Source: Antedon bifida
Lineage: Eukaryota; Echinodermata; Crinoidea; Comatulida; Antedonidae
DNA: 64,000 nt
Direction: 5' to 3'
NCBI GenBank assembly: GCA_963402885.1
Contig: OY727094.1
Span: 30,754,501 to 30,818,500, forward strand
The position numbers and the translations under genes are program-made. Of this stretch, positions 35,601 to 50,600 are shown one piece after another (the first letter of the stretch is position 1; each line of letters opens with the position of its first letter). The notes under the pieces are model-generated. The model was not told the origin of the DNA. It saw only the letters and a program-made list of their open reading frames with translations, and searched no databases.

Positions 35601-38600
35601 TGCATCAAAGTTGACATTGATCATGTCAATATTGTTACCATCTGCAAAATAGAAAAAATTATTTTTAAATACCAAATTATACACTAGAACCACTTGTTTC
35701 GGACAGCTCTATTCAGGCGACACCCCTACTAAGGGAACAATATAAAATGAAATATATGGCCTTTCCCCAATGTTGGGTCCCTTAATAGGGGTTCCACTGG
35801 GATCATCATTAATGCTCTTATTATCAGCATCTTATTGTCAAAATCGTTCACAATCTGCTGTGTAAGGTATTTACTTACATGGAAGGTCTTTGGGTACAGT
35901 AGTGGGTGGTGCTCTAGTCTTAGGAGGAGGTGGCTCAGGAACATCTTTCCCTTGCATTCTGGACAATTGATTCATTAGAGAGAATCGGTCACGGTATTGA
36001 CCAGTAGAGAGTTGATTTCCTTGAGCGTCCTCGTTGTTTTGACCAGAATAATGTTCTTTGATTTGTTGCGTCAGTTGACACTCACTGGCCACTAAGGTTT
36101 GAGCTCTTTGGACCTACAAAAATCCAAATAGAAAATATTGACATTCATATTATCATATAATATAGTAGAATTCTATTAAGGGGACATTTTCAGGACCAAA
36201 CAAAGTGTGGCACATAGGTTCTACTGTATATGCTTTTGAGCTCATTTGGTATAATTCATATATCTCTTTATTGTCAAAAAATCACTCCTTACCAAATCAT
36301 ACTATTTCTTTATTTCCTAAACAACAACCTGATATTCACAATTACAATACAAGATTTGCTAAAACAAATATTTTATCTGAAAAGCATACATTTCATTTAA
36401 GAAGAAAATCGATTTTTTTATAATGGTCCAAAACTATGGAATTTATTAAGTATTTCATTAAAATCTCTTCCTAATCTACCTTTGTTCAAATCTAACCTAA
36501 AAAAGTCTTTGGTCGCAGCATATGGCAGCTAAATCTCCTGTTCTTGTTCTTGTTTCCTTTCTTCTTCGCTTAATTGAATTGAATACCTTATCATATTGTT
36601 CATCTTGTAATTGTACTATTGTCTTAGCAATTTAAGCTTCTGTATTTTTATTGTAAGCCGGACTGCTATAGTATACCTTCATTATTATTATTTTTTATTT
36701 TTTTTATTTTTTTTATTTTTTTATTTTTAACCCTTTTTAACTGGTGGTCACGACTTAAAGTTGTCCGCAACTCATTTTGACCTCCATCCGCACATTTTTG
36801 ATGTTTTTTTTGTTTATTGTAATTTTCTTATTTGCAATTTGTAATTGTTATCTTTTATTTTAAAATGTGTGGAGAAACTAATAAAACAAACAAAAGGTAA
36901 AATAAAAATAATTACATTAAATTATTTGACAAAAAGATCATATGTTTTACTCACCGTTTCATGTATATATGTGTTTTGATTTTCATGTGCTTCAGCAGAT
37001 TCTTGAGCCGCCTCTTGTGAAAACATCAAGTCATGGTCACTTAAGCCAAAAATACCTAAAAAACACAAGTTTTAGTTGATGATTTGGCTAAATGCTAAAC
37101 TTAGTGTTGGCAAATATCGATTCAAATGTATATTTTATTCTCACATGTATTTGATGCTATCTTGTCAATTAATACAATGAGTAGAAAAAATATAAAAACA
37201 AATAGATATTAAATTAATACCATTTTGTAGCTATTGTTTAATAACTTTTTTAGTTGATCCATTTTCACTCGGAGATAAATAAATAAATAAATACTGAGCA
37301 CTATAATAAATCATTTATTCCTACTGCAGTTGGATCCTACAATGGTACTCTAAGAAGATGCTGTGCAATATGAACCTTATGTATTTTTTAATAACATTTT
37401 TAGGCTTCTCTATGAATTTTATTGGTGTGCTATTTTGTTTCTCACTAGTTTATTTTAACATATTTTAGATTTTTGTAACGATTGTTGTGCTTCTTGTATT
37501 TTTGTGTTCTTTTTAAACATATTTTATGAATATGTATACCACCACAACCAAATGAATTTCCCAGGCTAAATAACATGTGTAAAGTTCCTACCAAGTGAAT
37601 ACAAATAAGCAATGTGGTCATCCAAGTCAGGGTCAGTAACTCGATGTCCAGTGTGGAGTTCCTCCAGTTGTTGTTGCGTAGTGGACACCTTAGGATCATC
37701 CAGTACAAAGAGCTCATGCAGCTCCTGTCTTGTAAAGTATCTGTATGGGTTCTTTGTGTCACCAGTTGTTTGCCGTGTTATCGAATCTTTGAAAACTTGT
37801 CGTCGATATATCTTTTCCTCGACACTTCCGCAGGTTATAAGACGATAAATTACAACGGAGCGAGTCTGACCAATACGATAGACTCGATCTACGGCTTGGT
37901 TATCAGTCGCCGGGTTCCAGTGCGGATCAACTATAACAATGCATTATGGGTGAAAAAACAGAATGTAAACAAGTGACTGAACTAGGTCAAGGGCCATACT
38001 CGTCAACGCATCCAACAGCGAGTAACTCACCATTTACAGGATGGATAAACTATTTGATAATTTATCATGCTTTTAAACTAAGTCACATTTGAGGCTTAGG
38101 GAGTGGAGTTGAAAGAGTTGTGAGTTACAACCCTGGCACTAGGTAAGGATTGAAGCCTGGCACTAGGTAAGGATTGAACTCAAACCCTTGGAATTGGAAG
38201 GCAAGCATGTTAAAAACCAAGCTACAGCTGCACTACTCTATAACCAGTAACCACATGTTGTTTTTGTTACTTACAAACAACCACTCTGTCAGCGGCTGTT
38301 AGTGTCAAGCCCACACCTCCAACTTGTGTCGTAAGAAGGAACACAGAGTATACATCGTTTTCTTGAAAAGATTTGATGAGCTTTTCACGTTCTTCTAGTT
38401 TCCTTATTGTACCATCAAGACGTAGAAATTTAATATCCTATAGTTAATAAAAATATGCTATGAGGCTATCTGCACTGTGCATGTAATATAATGACTAATG
38501 ACTAATGCCTGTGCGTCAAATTTTTTTCCTATTTGCTGCATCTATTGTTATTTTTCTGCGAACTTTGCACACCATGCCGATAGAAAACAAGGTACTGTCA

Positions 38601-41600
38601 ATAATTCCAATAGAGAATAATAAACAATTACATGCACTGTTGACAATGCCGATAGTCACTTTCTAAATATAGAAAACTGTATTTTTCAATATCATAAATA
38701 TTATTACATCAGAGGGCAAAAACAGTGGGTAAAAATACAAGAAATAAAGGTTCATTGTTTAAAGGCCTTACCCTACTCCACAACAACTTTTGTATAATAT
38801 CCAACATTTTGCGCGACTGACTAAACACCAGAGTTCTGTGACCTTCACTGCGGAGTTTCTCCAAGAGGCCCATAAGGAATTGGAGTTTACCAGACTCTTC
38901 TAGAAGCACATTGTCAGGGATATGATTGGCAAGGTTGGCAGCGCATTCTTTCTGGCGGGACTCATCTACTTCCAAGAATCTGGTTGTAAAAGAAAAAAGA
39001 CATTTTTGAAGACTTTTAAGAGCAAAACAAGCTATTTTTGTCAACTAAATCAATTTTGCTAAGCCTTAAATATCATTTTTTCCGAAAAGAGCTCTCTCGA
39101 AAAGAAGCCCATCTTGAAAAGAAACCAGATCTTTAAAAGAAGGCCCCCTCCTTAGTTTGCAAACGTAATCTTGAAAAGAAGGCCATTTTTTAGGACTCTT
39201 AGGTGGGCTTCTTTTAAAGGTTTTACAATGACTACATGATTTGTTTGATGTTTTTTATGTCAAATGTGTCCCAGTTGCCAATATCAAGTCAATTTTCTGA
39301 ACAACATAAACAATTCTACTGTCAACATACTCTTCCAGACCCAGCTGTTGGCAAGCCATAGTGGACAATAGTCGAGGGTGATCACAAATCTTCTTCAAAA
39401 TTGTCAATTCAACCAATGGAGATCTTGTGGTCATCAATAACTGAAAAGAAGAACAACGCGAATTAAAATTCGTTTTTCTTCAACAAATCATCAATAATTA
39501 GAGTTCAGTTCACATACAGCTACAAAACTATTGCCATTAAAAAAAGTTAAGAAGCAGTGGCTGTATTCACCAATCACACTTAGGCTTGGTTCTCACTAGA
39601 ACGTAACGCAAGGACGTAAACGCAACGCAAGCGTTTTAACCAATGACAATCGAAGTTATAGACAGTTAGCAATCACAAGCGAATAAGCCATCGCTTGTGA
39701 TTGGTCAATTCACTTGCGTTGCGTTACGTCCTAGTGGGAACCACGCTTTAAGTGAGATATTTCCCTTAAATATTAAGTATTTCACTTAACTCAATAAATA
39801 TTTAAGTATTTCCCATAAATTGTATTCACTTAGATAGGAGATTTGTTTTATTATAAGGGTACTTCAAGGGTTTAGTAATGCTTTCAAGCTAAAGGATTGA
39901 TCCAACATGACTTACCTCTTTGACACGATCTAGACTAACAAATTCTTGATAAATTTGGATTTGTGTCTGTGACAAATGCATCCACACTATCAGATCATTT
40001 TTGCGAGTTAGTGTTGGCATCTCTGCACCTCTGGGAAGAGAAAATTTAACATGGTTTTTCAATTTAACATTAAAAATGTTTTTATAGCATGGTTGATACT
40101 TAACTATGTTATGTATTCAAATTGAATGAATTAAATAGTCACTACCTGTCTGGTTTATCTGTGTAATCATTTTTAAGTGCTTGCTTTTTAACATCTGCTT
40201 TGGTTCTACGAAGAAAGTGGGGTGCTATCAGTCTTCGTAAACTTTCCGCCATTTCATTACCGAGAAGCTTCTCGCTTGCAGTACCACACTTTTCTCTTGC
40301 CTAATATTAAAATATATATTATTAAAATATAAATTATGTATAAATGTAGTTAAGTTTAGTTTGACTTGTATTAACTAAAGCTCCGTCTACACTTTCAAAC
40401 TAGTGTGATGTGCCCAAATATGGGAGTGATATGCCCAAAAATGGTAGTAATATGACATCATCATGTCCATATATGGGCACATCACATTTTTTTGTCACAT
40501 AAAGTTTGATAGTGTAGACAGAGCTTTAGAAATATATCCTACACAAAATATCATACACTTACCCTTGTGATTGGGTTTTCATACATTGAACAAAATGTCT
40601 GTCTAGTGCCAAGCAATGTTCCTTGACAGACAAAATCAAAGAGTGACCATAGCTCCTATGAAAATAATAAATCATTATGAAATAATCGTACAATTAAATA
40701 GAGAATTAATATAGATAAAATTTGGATTTTTTTAAAATATTAAAAATTTTCTAAGATACTACAGTATTTTATGTGTCATATTTTTTATTTGGTATTAAAA
40801 TCAATTTTCTGAGTGGCTAAGTCTCTCTTCCATCAGTTCTGGTGGGAAGAGAGGGACTCAAGGAAGCAAATGATCTTTTGGAAAGAGTAGGGGTTATCCA
40901 AGATTTTTGATTGACTTTCAGCTCCTGCTGTTAACCAGTTTATTACGGAACATCCAAACATTACGTGACACTAAAGCCTGGTTTCCATAAAATCGGTTCC
41001 ACGTTTCCATTGAAATCGCTACACGCGCAGATGTCGCCGACGCGCATCGGGGAGGTCTACCCGATTCATCGCAGACAAATCGGCAAAGTTCAACCAGGTT
41101 CAACTTTGCCGAGGCGATGAATCGTATACACGTGTACCAAAGAATATTTTGCGCTCGCGTACTAGATCCCCGATAAATTCTAGCGTTTCCATAGAATCGC
41201 TACGCTCTGTCGGCGACAGCAGTCGGCGACACGGTGTAGCGATTTTATGGAAACCAGGCTTTAGGCCTACCTTTAAATTGTTCTGTACTGGTGTACCCGA
41301 GAGGATGAAGCGATGCTGGGCAGCGATAGCATGAACTGCCTTTGTGGTCTTTGTAGGATTCTTAATCTTGTGTCCCTCGTCCAGTATCACATAGTCCTGA
41401 AACATAACATTGAAACCATTTAAGGATATTCTTCATTGTTTTATTTCATGCGCATCCAACTGCGAGCAACTCGCCAATTACAGGATGGATAAACTATTTT
41501 ATAATTTATCGTGCTTATAAACTAAGTCTTATTTGAGGCTTACTGTAGGAAGTGGAGTTGAAAAAGCTGTGAGTTACAACCCTAGCACTAGGTCAGGATT

Positions 41601-44600
41601 GAACCCTGGGATTGGAAGGCAAGCATGTTTAACCACCAAGCTACAGCTCCACTACGATTTTCACTATTTTCAATACAGAATTCTGATTCTTAGATTTTAA
41701 AGGAAATATCTCATGTTAGTGAATACTGGCACCGATTTGATAATATTGTATAGTAATTGTACTTATTATATGTACTGTATATGTATTAAATGCACCAAAT
41801 CAATAATTTGTCTTTTAGTAGACGAATGTAAACATGTTAAATAAATCAATTCATACACTAAATGACCAGAGCTATTCAAATTTAACTTCGTAATCAATTT
41901 TATGAATGATGGAACATTAAATAAATCAATTCATACACTAAATGTCCAGAGCTTTTCAAATTTAACTTTGTAATCAATATTATGAATGATGAACATTCAA
42001 TATTTCTCTATTCAGAACAAACCCATTAGTTGATTTGAAATCACTAATATTGATGACATCTTGTGTGCTTACTGTAGTATGAACAAGGTTCAACATTCAT
42101 TTTGGAAGTACATTTATAAAGTACACATGCCCCACATTATAATTGGCCTATGTAGATGTATTGCAAAATATACTCAAATATTTAATGTGTTAATAGCATA
42201 AAACTATATATAATGTATTTTACCCAGGTAAATGAATAGCCATCTTTTGTTTTCAGTTTATCACAGTTTGTCACCACCAGTCCATAGCTAATGAGTAGGA
42301 CACCACCACGTCTCTGAACCTTTTCAAGCGCCCTCTGTCGTTGATGTTTGCTATCCGTATAAAATGATTCAACTCTAATTCCAGGTGCCCTGTATGATAA
42401 TTAAAGTGTTTAATATTCCTTGATACAAAAATACAGGAAGGGTTGTCTTTTATTTCACAAATCATGCAGTTCAATGCAAAAGAATTAGGAGACAAGCAGA
42501 AGAAATTTCACTGGTACTACTGCAGATATATGGCCGACTTGTCAATTAGTCTTACATTCATCTGAATGATGACTAAGCCAGGACTGTTTAAAGCACATTT
42601 GGCTGGTCCCAACATTGACCAAGGGCTTCTCTCGTCCAGTGCCAACCTTAACCAGAGGAGAGGCATAAGCCAATATGTCTGAGGCAGATAATAGATGGAC
42701 GGGCTGCCATAGGAATCAGCTGATTTCAAATGCCTAATGTGACCCCAGCTCCATATACAGCACCCGGTATTCCCAGATAGGGTAACTAAATAATAATAAA
42801 CCTTAAAGATGTATTGTCCCCTGAAAAAATAATTCTTAAAAACATTTTTGTTGAATATTCCATTTTAATGTAACATAATAGTTATCCACTTTGACCAAAA
42901 ATTGGATCGAAAAAAAATGTATTTACCTAAAAAAACTGTAATTTAAAGCAAAAAAATGGTCAAATTGGCTGCCAGCCAATGGTTTTTGGTGAAATTTAAC
43001 CATTTATTTTATATAATAATAATAATAATAATAAAAACTTTATTTAATCACGGTAACACTTGTTCACCTCAATGGTGTTTTTCGACAAGGCCGTAAGACA
43101 TTATACACTATTTAGCAATTAAACAATTAACAACAAGAGTTTAACTTGACAATGACAATGACACTTAATACTAAAGATATTAATTAAATTATTAATAAGG
43201 ATTTAACCAAAAACTGAAAATCTTAATTTACACATCTACATCAATATTAAATTACAGTATTAAAACAAATTAGAATTTTAAAATTTGTAAAATCCAAATC
43301 GTACAAAAGAGTGAACACCAATATTAACATTAAGAAAGTAATTACTTACAAATAAATGCTCTTTAAATTTTGTCATTTTATAAGTGAAAACATTATTTGT
43401 TTTCATTTTTTTTGCTACGGAAGTCTGATTTAATTAATCTTCATTTTTCATGTTTTTGGGGGACAATACATCTTTAAACAATCGAGTCTGATCTTTCTTA
43501 TACAAAGTTACGGTCGAAAGTTAGGGAACAGTGAGATAACAGCTCCTGCAGTAACATTTTGTTTACTCAACCAGTTTATGCAATTGAATAGCAAGGTGTT
43601 TTGTTGGGTGATCATACACAGTGACGGCCTTTTAAACTTTTACATTAAAACAAACTAAATTCAATATCATTACAGTAAAAAAATATAACTACTGCAGTAG
43701 AATAATTTTGACATGGTCTCTTGTGATGGTTTCTAGTGAATTATAATCGCAGTAAGTTTTTATATAATTTTAATTTAATTATTTTTAATAATACTTGTTT
43801 AACCAATCCTTTATTTTGGACTTACCATTTTTCAAACTCTCTCTCCCAGTTAATAATCAATGCAACTGGCAGAATAATCATGACGGACTTTACCTCATCG
43901 GCGTCAAAGAGTCCACTTAAAAATGAAACCACTTGAATGGTCTTACCAAGTCTGTAGCAAAAGATAAAGCTCTGTTTACACTATCAAACTAGTTTGACAA
44001 AAATGGTAGTGATATGACATCATCGTATTAAGACAGAACTTTAGACTTAAAAATTCGATTCAATGTGATTTTCTGTGTGAAAGACCAGTAAGTTTGGTTG
44101 ATCAAACAGCAAGAGTTAAAAAAATTAATTTTTTTGTTTTATTCATTTTATCGTTGGATCATCAAAAGGAAAATCCTATTTAAAAATTACCCCATATCAT
44201 CCCCTAAAATTCCTCCCTTGTTTTTTCTGTGAAGACGCCAAAACCATAGAACACCTTCCTTCTGATGTGGATACAACTTCAAATACAGATCTCTATGAAG
44301 ATAAAAACCCTTCCCAACATGCATCATTGCATCGTCTTCTTCCTCCTCCTCGTCAGAACTTTGGCCGTACTCTTTAATAAATGCCTAGTAAAAAAATGAA
44401 TAAATTTGATTAAACAAAACAATTAAGAAACAGTACTCAATTGACAATAATCGACATGTATTGAGTTTCATATTATTCGTAGCAAACTGTGTATCGTACA
44501 ACAATTATTATTTTATTATAGATATCATAATTAGGCTTGATATTACATTCTTTGTTATGTCGTCTATTAATGTAATTTTTATTTTTCACAATTTAATGAC

Positions 44601-47600
44601 TTTATTTACACTGCTAAGCAACAACATGATTTGAAGAAATAGACATTAACAATATCAGATTATTATGCTGTACATTCAGTAACAAAATGCATTGTAATGT
44701 CACGTACATAATAAAAAAAAGTCGCAATAAAAAAAGGTTTACTGTATATTGATTCAGTTTTACAATTTCACATTTATAATGAAAAATAAATTGTAAAAAT
44801 AACAATAAAGTCATTTTAATATGAATCTCCAACTGTTTGAAGGTTATTTTAGTTCAATTTATATTTATAACGCAAGAAATTATCTGCAAAAAAATTCTAT
44901 AAAAGATATTAAAAATAACCTGAACAAAAAATACAAATAATTAAATATAATATTGAATTACTAAGGATTATTTTGGTTTTCTTCTCTGTAACAATAACCT
45001 ACTTATTAGGTTATATGCATGATATGCATATAACCTCTTGATTCTGTCAGGATCTTTATTGGTTATCCGCAACTTAGTTGCGGATAACCTATGTGATTGT
45101 AAATATCTTTTTTTTTCATCTTCTTTGTTATTCTTCTTTCTTTCCCGGATTTTTGTCTACAGCATATCCCCTATTGCTTGTGAACATAACTTTGTATAAC
45201 TTGGTAAAAAGATTGACATTGAAGTGTAGATGTGCAGCCAAGCTTTTTGATGATGTCAGATCCGCGTTGCGTAAGTTACGCGCGATTTTATGAATTTCTA
45301 TAACTGATCATAACTTTAGAACCAACAAATATTTTTTCATGAAACTTAATAAAATTATATTTCATATCATGGGTCAACTTTCAATGGATTAAAAATTGCA
45401 TGTTTCACAAGAAGTTACGCGTGCACGCGCATTTAAAATTTCAAAATGCGCAAAATTAATTTCTAATCAACTTTCTACGCTGATCATAACATTTTGAGCA
45501 TGTCAAAAATTCCCACGCGCGCGAAAAAATGTACGCGTAAGGTGCGCGCGGAGCATGAAAATCATGTGTTTTTCTTTTGAATTGTAATTTTCCAGCCTTT
45601 CCTAGTCATTTTAAAAAAGATTGACATCATTTCAAATTAAAATGACGTCATACGAACACGATGATTTATACCATTTGCTCGCGTTTTAGTTAAAAAAGTT
45701 ACACAATATTGTCAAAATTATGCCTATTTTGAATCTATTATAGCTCCTCAGGATCATCCATGACCCCCAATTTTTTTAATTTAATATGTATGCAGATATG
45801 TTGAAGATATGAATTCATGCAGAATCTTTACCCCTCGGATGTTATGACGTCATCGTATGGCCACACGAATGTAAAATATAGGATTTTTGACTCTTTAGTT
45901 ATTGCTCATCACATTAAATAGAGCGCATCTCGCTTATACGTATTCCATTTCCTCAGATATTTTAATACTGTCTAGGTCAATAAACTATCTTTCCCATTAG
46001 TTAAAAATATTGTAATTTTTATGACGTCATCGTGTCTAAAAATGTAAATAACGTGGGTCACCTTATTTCATCTTTACAGTAAATTTCAATCTGTTATAGC
46101 TCGTCAGAATAAAAAGTGATAATCATGAATAAAACGTTTTCTGGAAGCTATTGGATTGTAAATACGAATTCATGTGAACATTTTGCCAATCAGATGTTGT
46201 GACGTCATCATATGGCCAGTTGAATAAAAAAAGTTGTATTTTCATCTCTTGCGTAAAAGTTCATTGCGTTTAAACGAGAGCGCATCTCACTTTTACGTGC
46301 CCAAAATTCTTCAAATTTGTATTAATGTAATTATTTAGATAATTATCTTCTAAAATCGTTATCTAAATGTCAATTTGATGACTTCATCGTGTTAATAATT
46401 GGATTTAAAAGATGGGTCTCGTAATTTCGTCTATGCTACACTGTATATAACATATACAGTTTATTCTGTAAATACTGTAATATGCTGTATGCAACATAAT
46501 AGGTACAATTTAGGAGTATTGTAAACATATTTATTTCATGTCATAGGATGGCATAATAATTGTCGAGGTTTATATAGTTAAGTATGTGCATGTTGCGTTT
46601 GCGCGGATAACCCGAACTCGTCAAAGTGACGAGTTCAAATCTAGTTTATTTATTTATTTATTTATTCTTTCCTTAGCACTATTTTGTCCGTGAATTATCT
46701 TGGCATCAGTTTCATCTAGCTAAGTCAATTTTTCAGAGTATATTCCTTATGGCCAGGAATCGATGTGGTCATGTTTTCACGGTGCGCAATCATAAATTAC
46801 GCGGTCTACGCGCGATTTAATGAAATCACGTTTGTAATCATATCTTCACAAGCATGAATCACTTTTAAACAAAATGTGGTACTCATAAATTTCAGGTCAT
46901 ATTTCATCATACGGCAATATAATTACGTGCGTAGCGCATATAACGCATGCGTACGCGCGCTTAAAAGTTTTAAAATTGTCAAAATTTATTTTCGATGAAA
47001 TTAGAGTACGTTTCAGGCAATTTTAAGCGTTTAAAAAATTGCCACGAGTGCGCAGAATTTAAAGTTAAACGTTAATGCGCACTCTTTTTGCCCGATTTCT
47101 GTTTTACAACCTTTCTTTAATAATATCATCATATTTGATTCACTTTTCAACTCGAATTTGCGTTATACAAGCACGTCAAAAGTGACAGGCTACGCACGTA
47201 TAAGTTAACAAAATAGTGAAAATATGCTAAATTTTTAAATTAATATATATCGTCAGAGTGCTGGGGAACACCTATTTTTTATTTCATTTTCTTGAAGTGT
47301 ATGTATCATATGTTTGACTTTTTATCAAATTAAGAGAACAAAAGTTGATTAAGTCATCATTAATTGCATATTGAATTAAAAAAAATTAATTTCGACAATC
47401 AAACAAATTTTGACATTTTCTTAGGCCGAAATAACAAACTTAACATTAACTTTCTTTCTTAAGAATTTCATATAATAAAGTTAAAAGTATATAGTTTGAC
47501 AGTGCATCATTTTTTTTTAATTTTTAAAGATGTCATCATAGTAATAAAATATAATTCATTGCGGTATGTAATAATCTATCTGCACCAAACTGGCTACTGA

Positions 47601-50600
47601 ATAGTAAATACACGGAGGAATCATTCTCCATGTTTTAGTAAGTTGCGTATGGCTCGGTGGTCTGTGCTCGTGTCTATAGCATTCAAGGTACCGAGATCGA
47701 GCCTCACCTTGGGTAATGAAACGAAATAAGATTTTTTTTTTATTATTTGTATTGTTTGTTCAATTTTATTTCTTAGTGTATAGATTATACACATGATTTA
47801 TAATGAAATCTAGATAAAAAGAAACTTATGTCTTTATTATTATGTAACAAATGTGGTTTATGACATTATACGCAGAGGGATCTTTGATCGGATTGCGATA
47901 CCGGCTATTGTATTTGCGTTAGCAAGATCCTAGCATATATTATAAATAATTAAAGATTCTGAGAAAATCAATCAATCAATATATCTTTTACAAATCAATT
48001 ATCTTTATTTTAATCAATGCATATAACCTATAATTCGTCATAGTGACGAATTAAATCTAGTTTCTATTTGTTTTTGTTTGAACAGGCCTTATTGAAAACA
48101 AGTTACTGCAAGAGTGTTGTGTATAAATAAAGTTATTTAATATTATTTATATCAATCCAGAAAGTGTTATCTTTTCCTGTGACTACTAAACTCATCTTGC
48201 TTTGATATTATTGCATCATATATGAATATATATGAAAAGCATGAAAGGAAGATAAAAAAAAATTATTTCCCTAATAATTTGGCACACATTAAAAAACTAT
48301 GATACTGATACCAATAAATGTGTAAACCATTAAAGATGTATTGTCCCCCTAAAAAATATTTTTTTTAAATTTTTTTTGTTGAATATGCCATTTTAATGTC
48401 ACATAATAGTTATTGACTTCAACCAAAAGTTGGACCGAAAAAAAATTTATTTACCTGAAAAAACTGGAATTTAAAGCAAAAAATGGTCAAATTGGCTGCC
48501 AGCCAATGGATTTTTGGTTGAATTTAACCATTATCATGTTATTTTATAAGTGAAAACATTATTTTTTTCGGTTTTTTTTTTACGGAAGTGATTGACTTTA
48601 TTAAAACTACAAAATAACCTATTCAAAGTCTGATTTAATTCATCTTTATTTTTTATGTTTTTGGGGGACAATACATCTTTAAGTGGTTTGAAAGCCATGT
48701 GGATATACTGTAAAGTGAGGTTGACATGGTGGTAAAACAAGTCTTCTCTGATAAAGACTATAAGCTGTAGGTCTCATATACACAGTTATAACACGTGTGC
48801 ACTTTAAAGAACCCAGTTCATCATTTGAGACGAGTAGGGAGTTAACTCGGTGAACTGGTTCACAAAATAGCCCTTGTATGAGGGGGATCACCACCTATCT
48901 GATAGGACAACGATTCATTTACTGTAGGTAATCCTTGACCACATGTGCCTAAAGAAAAAAATAAGGGCGTTCGACTACTGATCGTGAGATCGAGGTTCGA
49001 ATCCAACTCTCGCCGCGTTGCTTGTATCCTTAGGCAAGATACTTTACGTTTGCCTCTCTCCACCCAGGTGTATAAATGGGAACCCGGTTAGATCAAGACA
49101 CAACTTTGCGCTGATTACTAGCTGCATTATGGGAGTATGTTTCCCTACGTGTTTGATTGGGAAATAATGACTGGAGTAATAATGTTCAGCGCTTAGAGGT
49201 TTCACAACATTAGGCGCTATATAAATCCAGGATATTATTATTATTATTATACATACAATTAAAAAAACAAATACAACAACCTAATACAACATTACTAACC
49301 TCTAACTTTCTAATTTTTGTAAGAATCTTGTCATTTCTATCTATTTTTACCGCTTGTTGGAGGGTATCCAGTGCCTGCCTTGGATGTCCCTCCGCGGCCT
49401 GCCTTTTTGCCTTTGACATCAGCTTCTTGTAAGTTATTTCAGAGTCATCATTCACTTGTTTCACATTTGTCAGATCTGTTTCAAAATAAGATAAATGCTG
49501 AGCACAGGTAGTGAAATGAACATGGGGTCCATTAAGCCCAGTGTGTCAGTCTTAACATAATCACCAGGAAAATACTGTATATTACGTAGCCTATGTAAAT
49601 ATGTGATAGTGATTGGTTGAAACTGCATCACATGACTACCGCTGCGAGGATCGTAAATCGTATATATCCTCGAGTACGATGATATTGACCGAGTAATTTT
49701 CTCGTAATTATCGTGTCCCTGTCATTAAACATATAAAGCCAGCAAATTCTCGAGTACGATGATATTGACTGTGTAATTTTCGTGTGGCAATACTCGCATT
49801 GGCTAAACAAAAGTCATCTACTGGGACTTGAACTCGCTATGAATTGTCACACCATCACAAGACAACGTTTTATCCGTTGCGCCACGAAACTTGCTTGAAG
49901 AAATTAATCAACTAAACTATTTAAACTATGCATACATAGTGCCCTCATTTGTTATTATTATACTAGATGTGATGAAAGACCGTTTGTGATTGGTTAATTG
50001 GCAGTAGCCTGGTACGCGCGGCGCGTTCAACATTCGGTGCTTCGGCTCCTCGAAGAAGATAAATTATTATTTATTTGGCCTACCTAATGTAGGCTTATTG
50101 ATGGAAATTCTTCTGTTAATTTAAACGACTTATTATCATTATTATATATTATCTGTATATTATTCTTCGCAACACTCGCGTTTGGCGATAAATAAACAAA
50201 AGTTATCTATAGCCTAGCCTATTTTAGTAGGCTACAGTAGCCCTGCCGAACTTAACTAGGCAGGCTTATCACAAAGGAGGCCTAGCTACACCCGACCCAG
50301 CAGTAGATATTCAACTTGTTGTTGGATATGTAATATAACAGATATCGCCTTTTATATTGGTAAAATATAAGATTTGACAACCCCTTGGGAATGATATTAT
50401 GTTCTCAAAAAATATATTTCCTCAAACAAAATATCATTCCCTCGGGGATGTCAAATCTTATATTTAACCTCTAAGCAGTCAATATCTGTATGGTAGTCAG
50501 CTAACTTTAATTGATGCCGAGAGTTCATAAAATGTCACCATTTTATTTCATATTTTGAATAAGTCATCCTAATCATCCAGGACCTAAAAATGGTGAAATA

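Noticed and set aside
49815-49893. tRNA gene on the minus strand
   Set aside because: A- and B-box words are present but the anticodon arm does not fold; treated as a SINE head.
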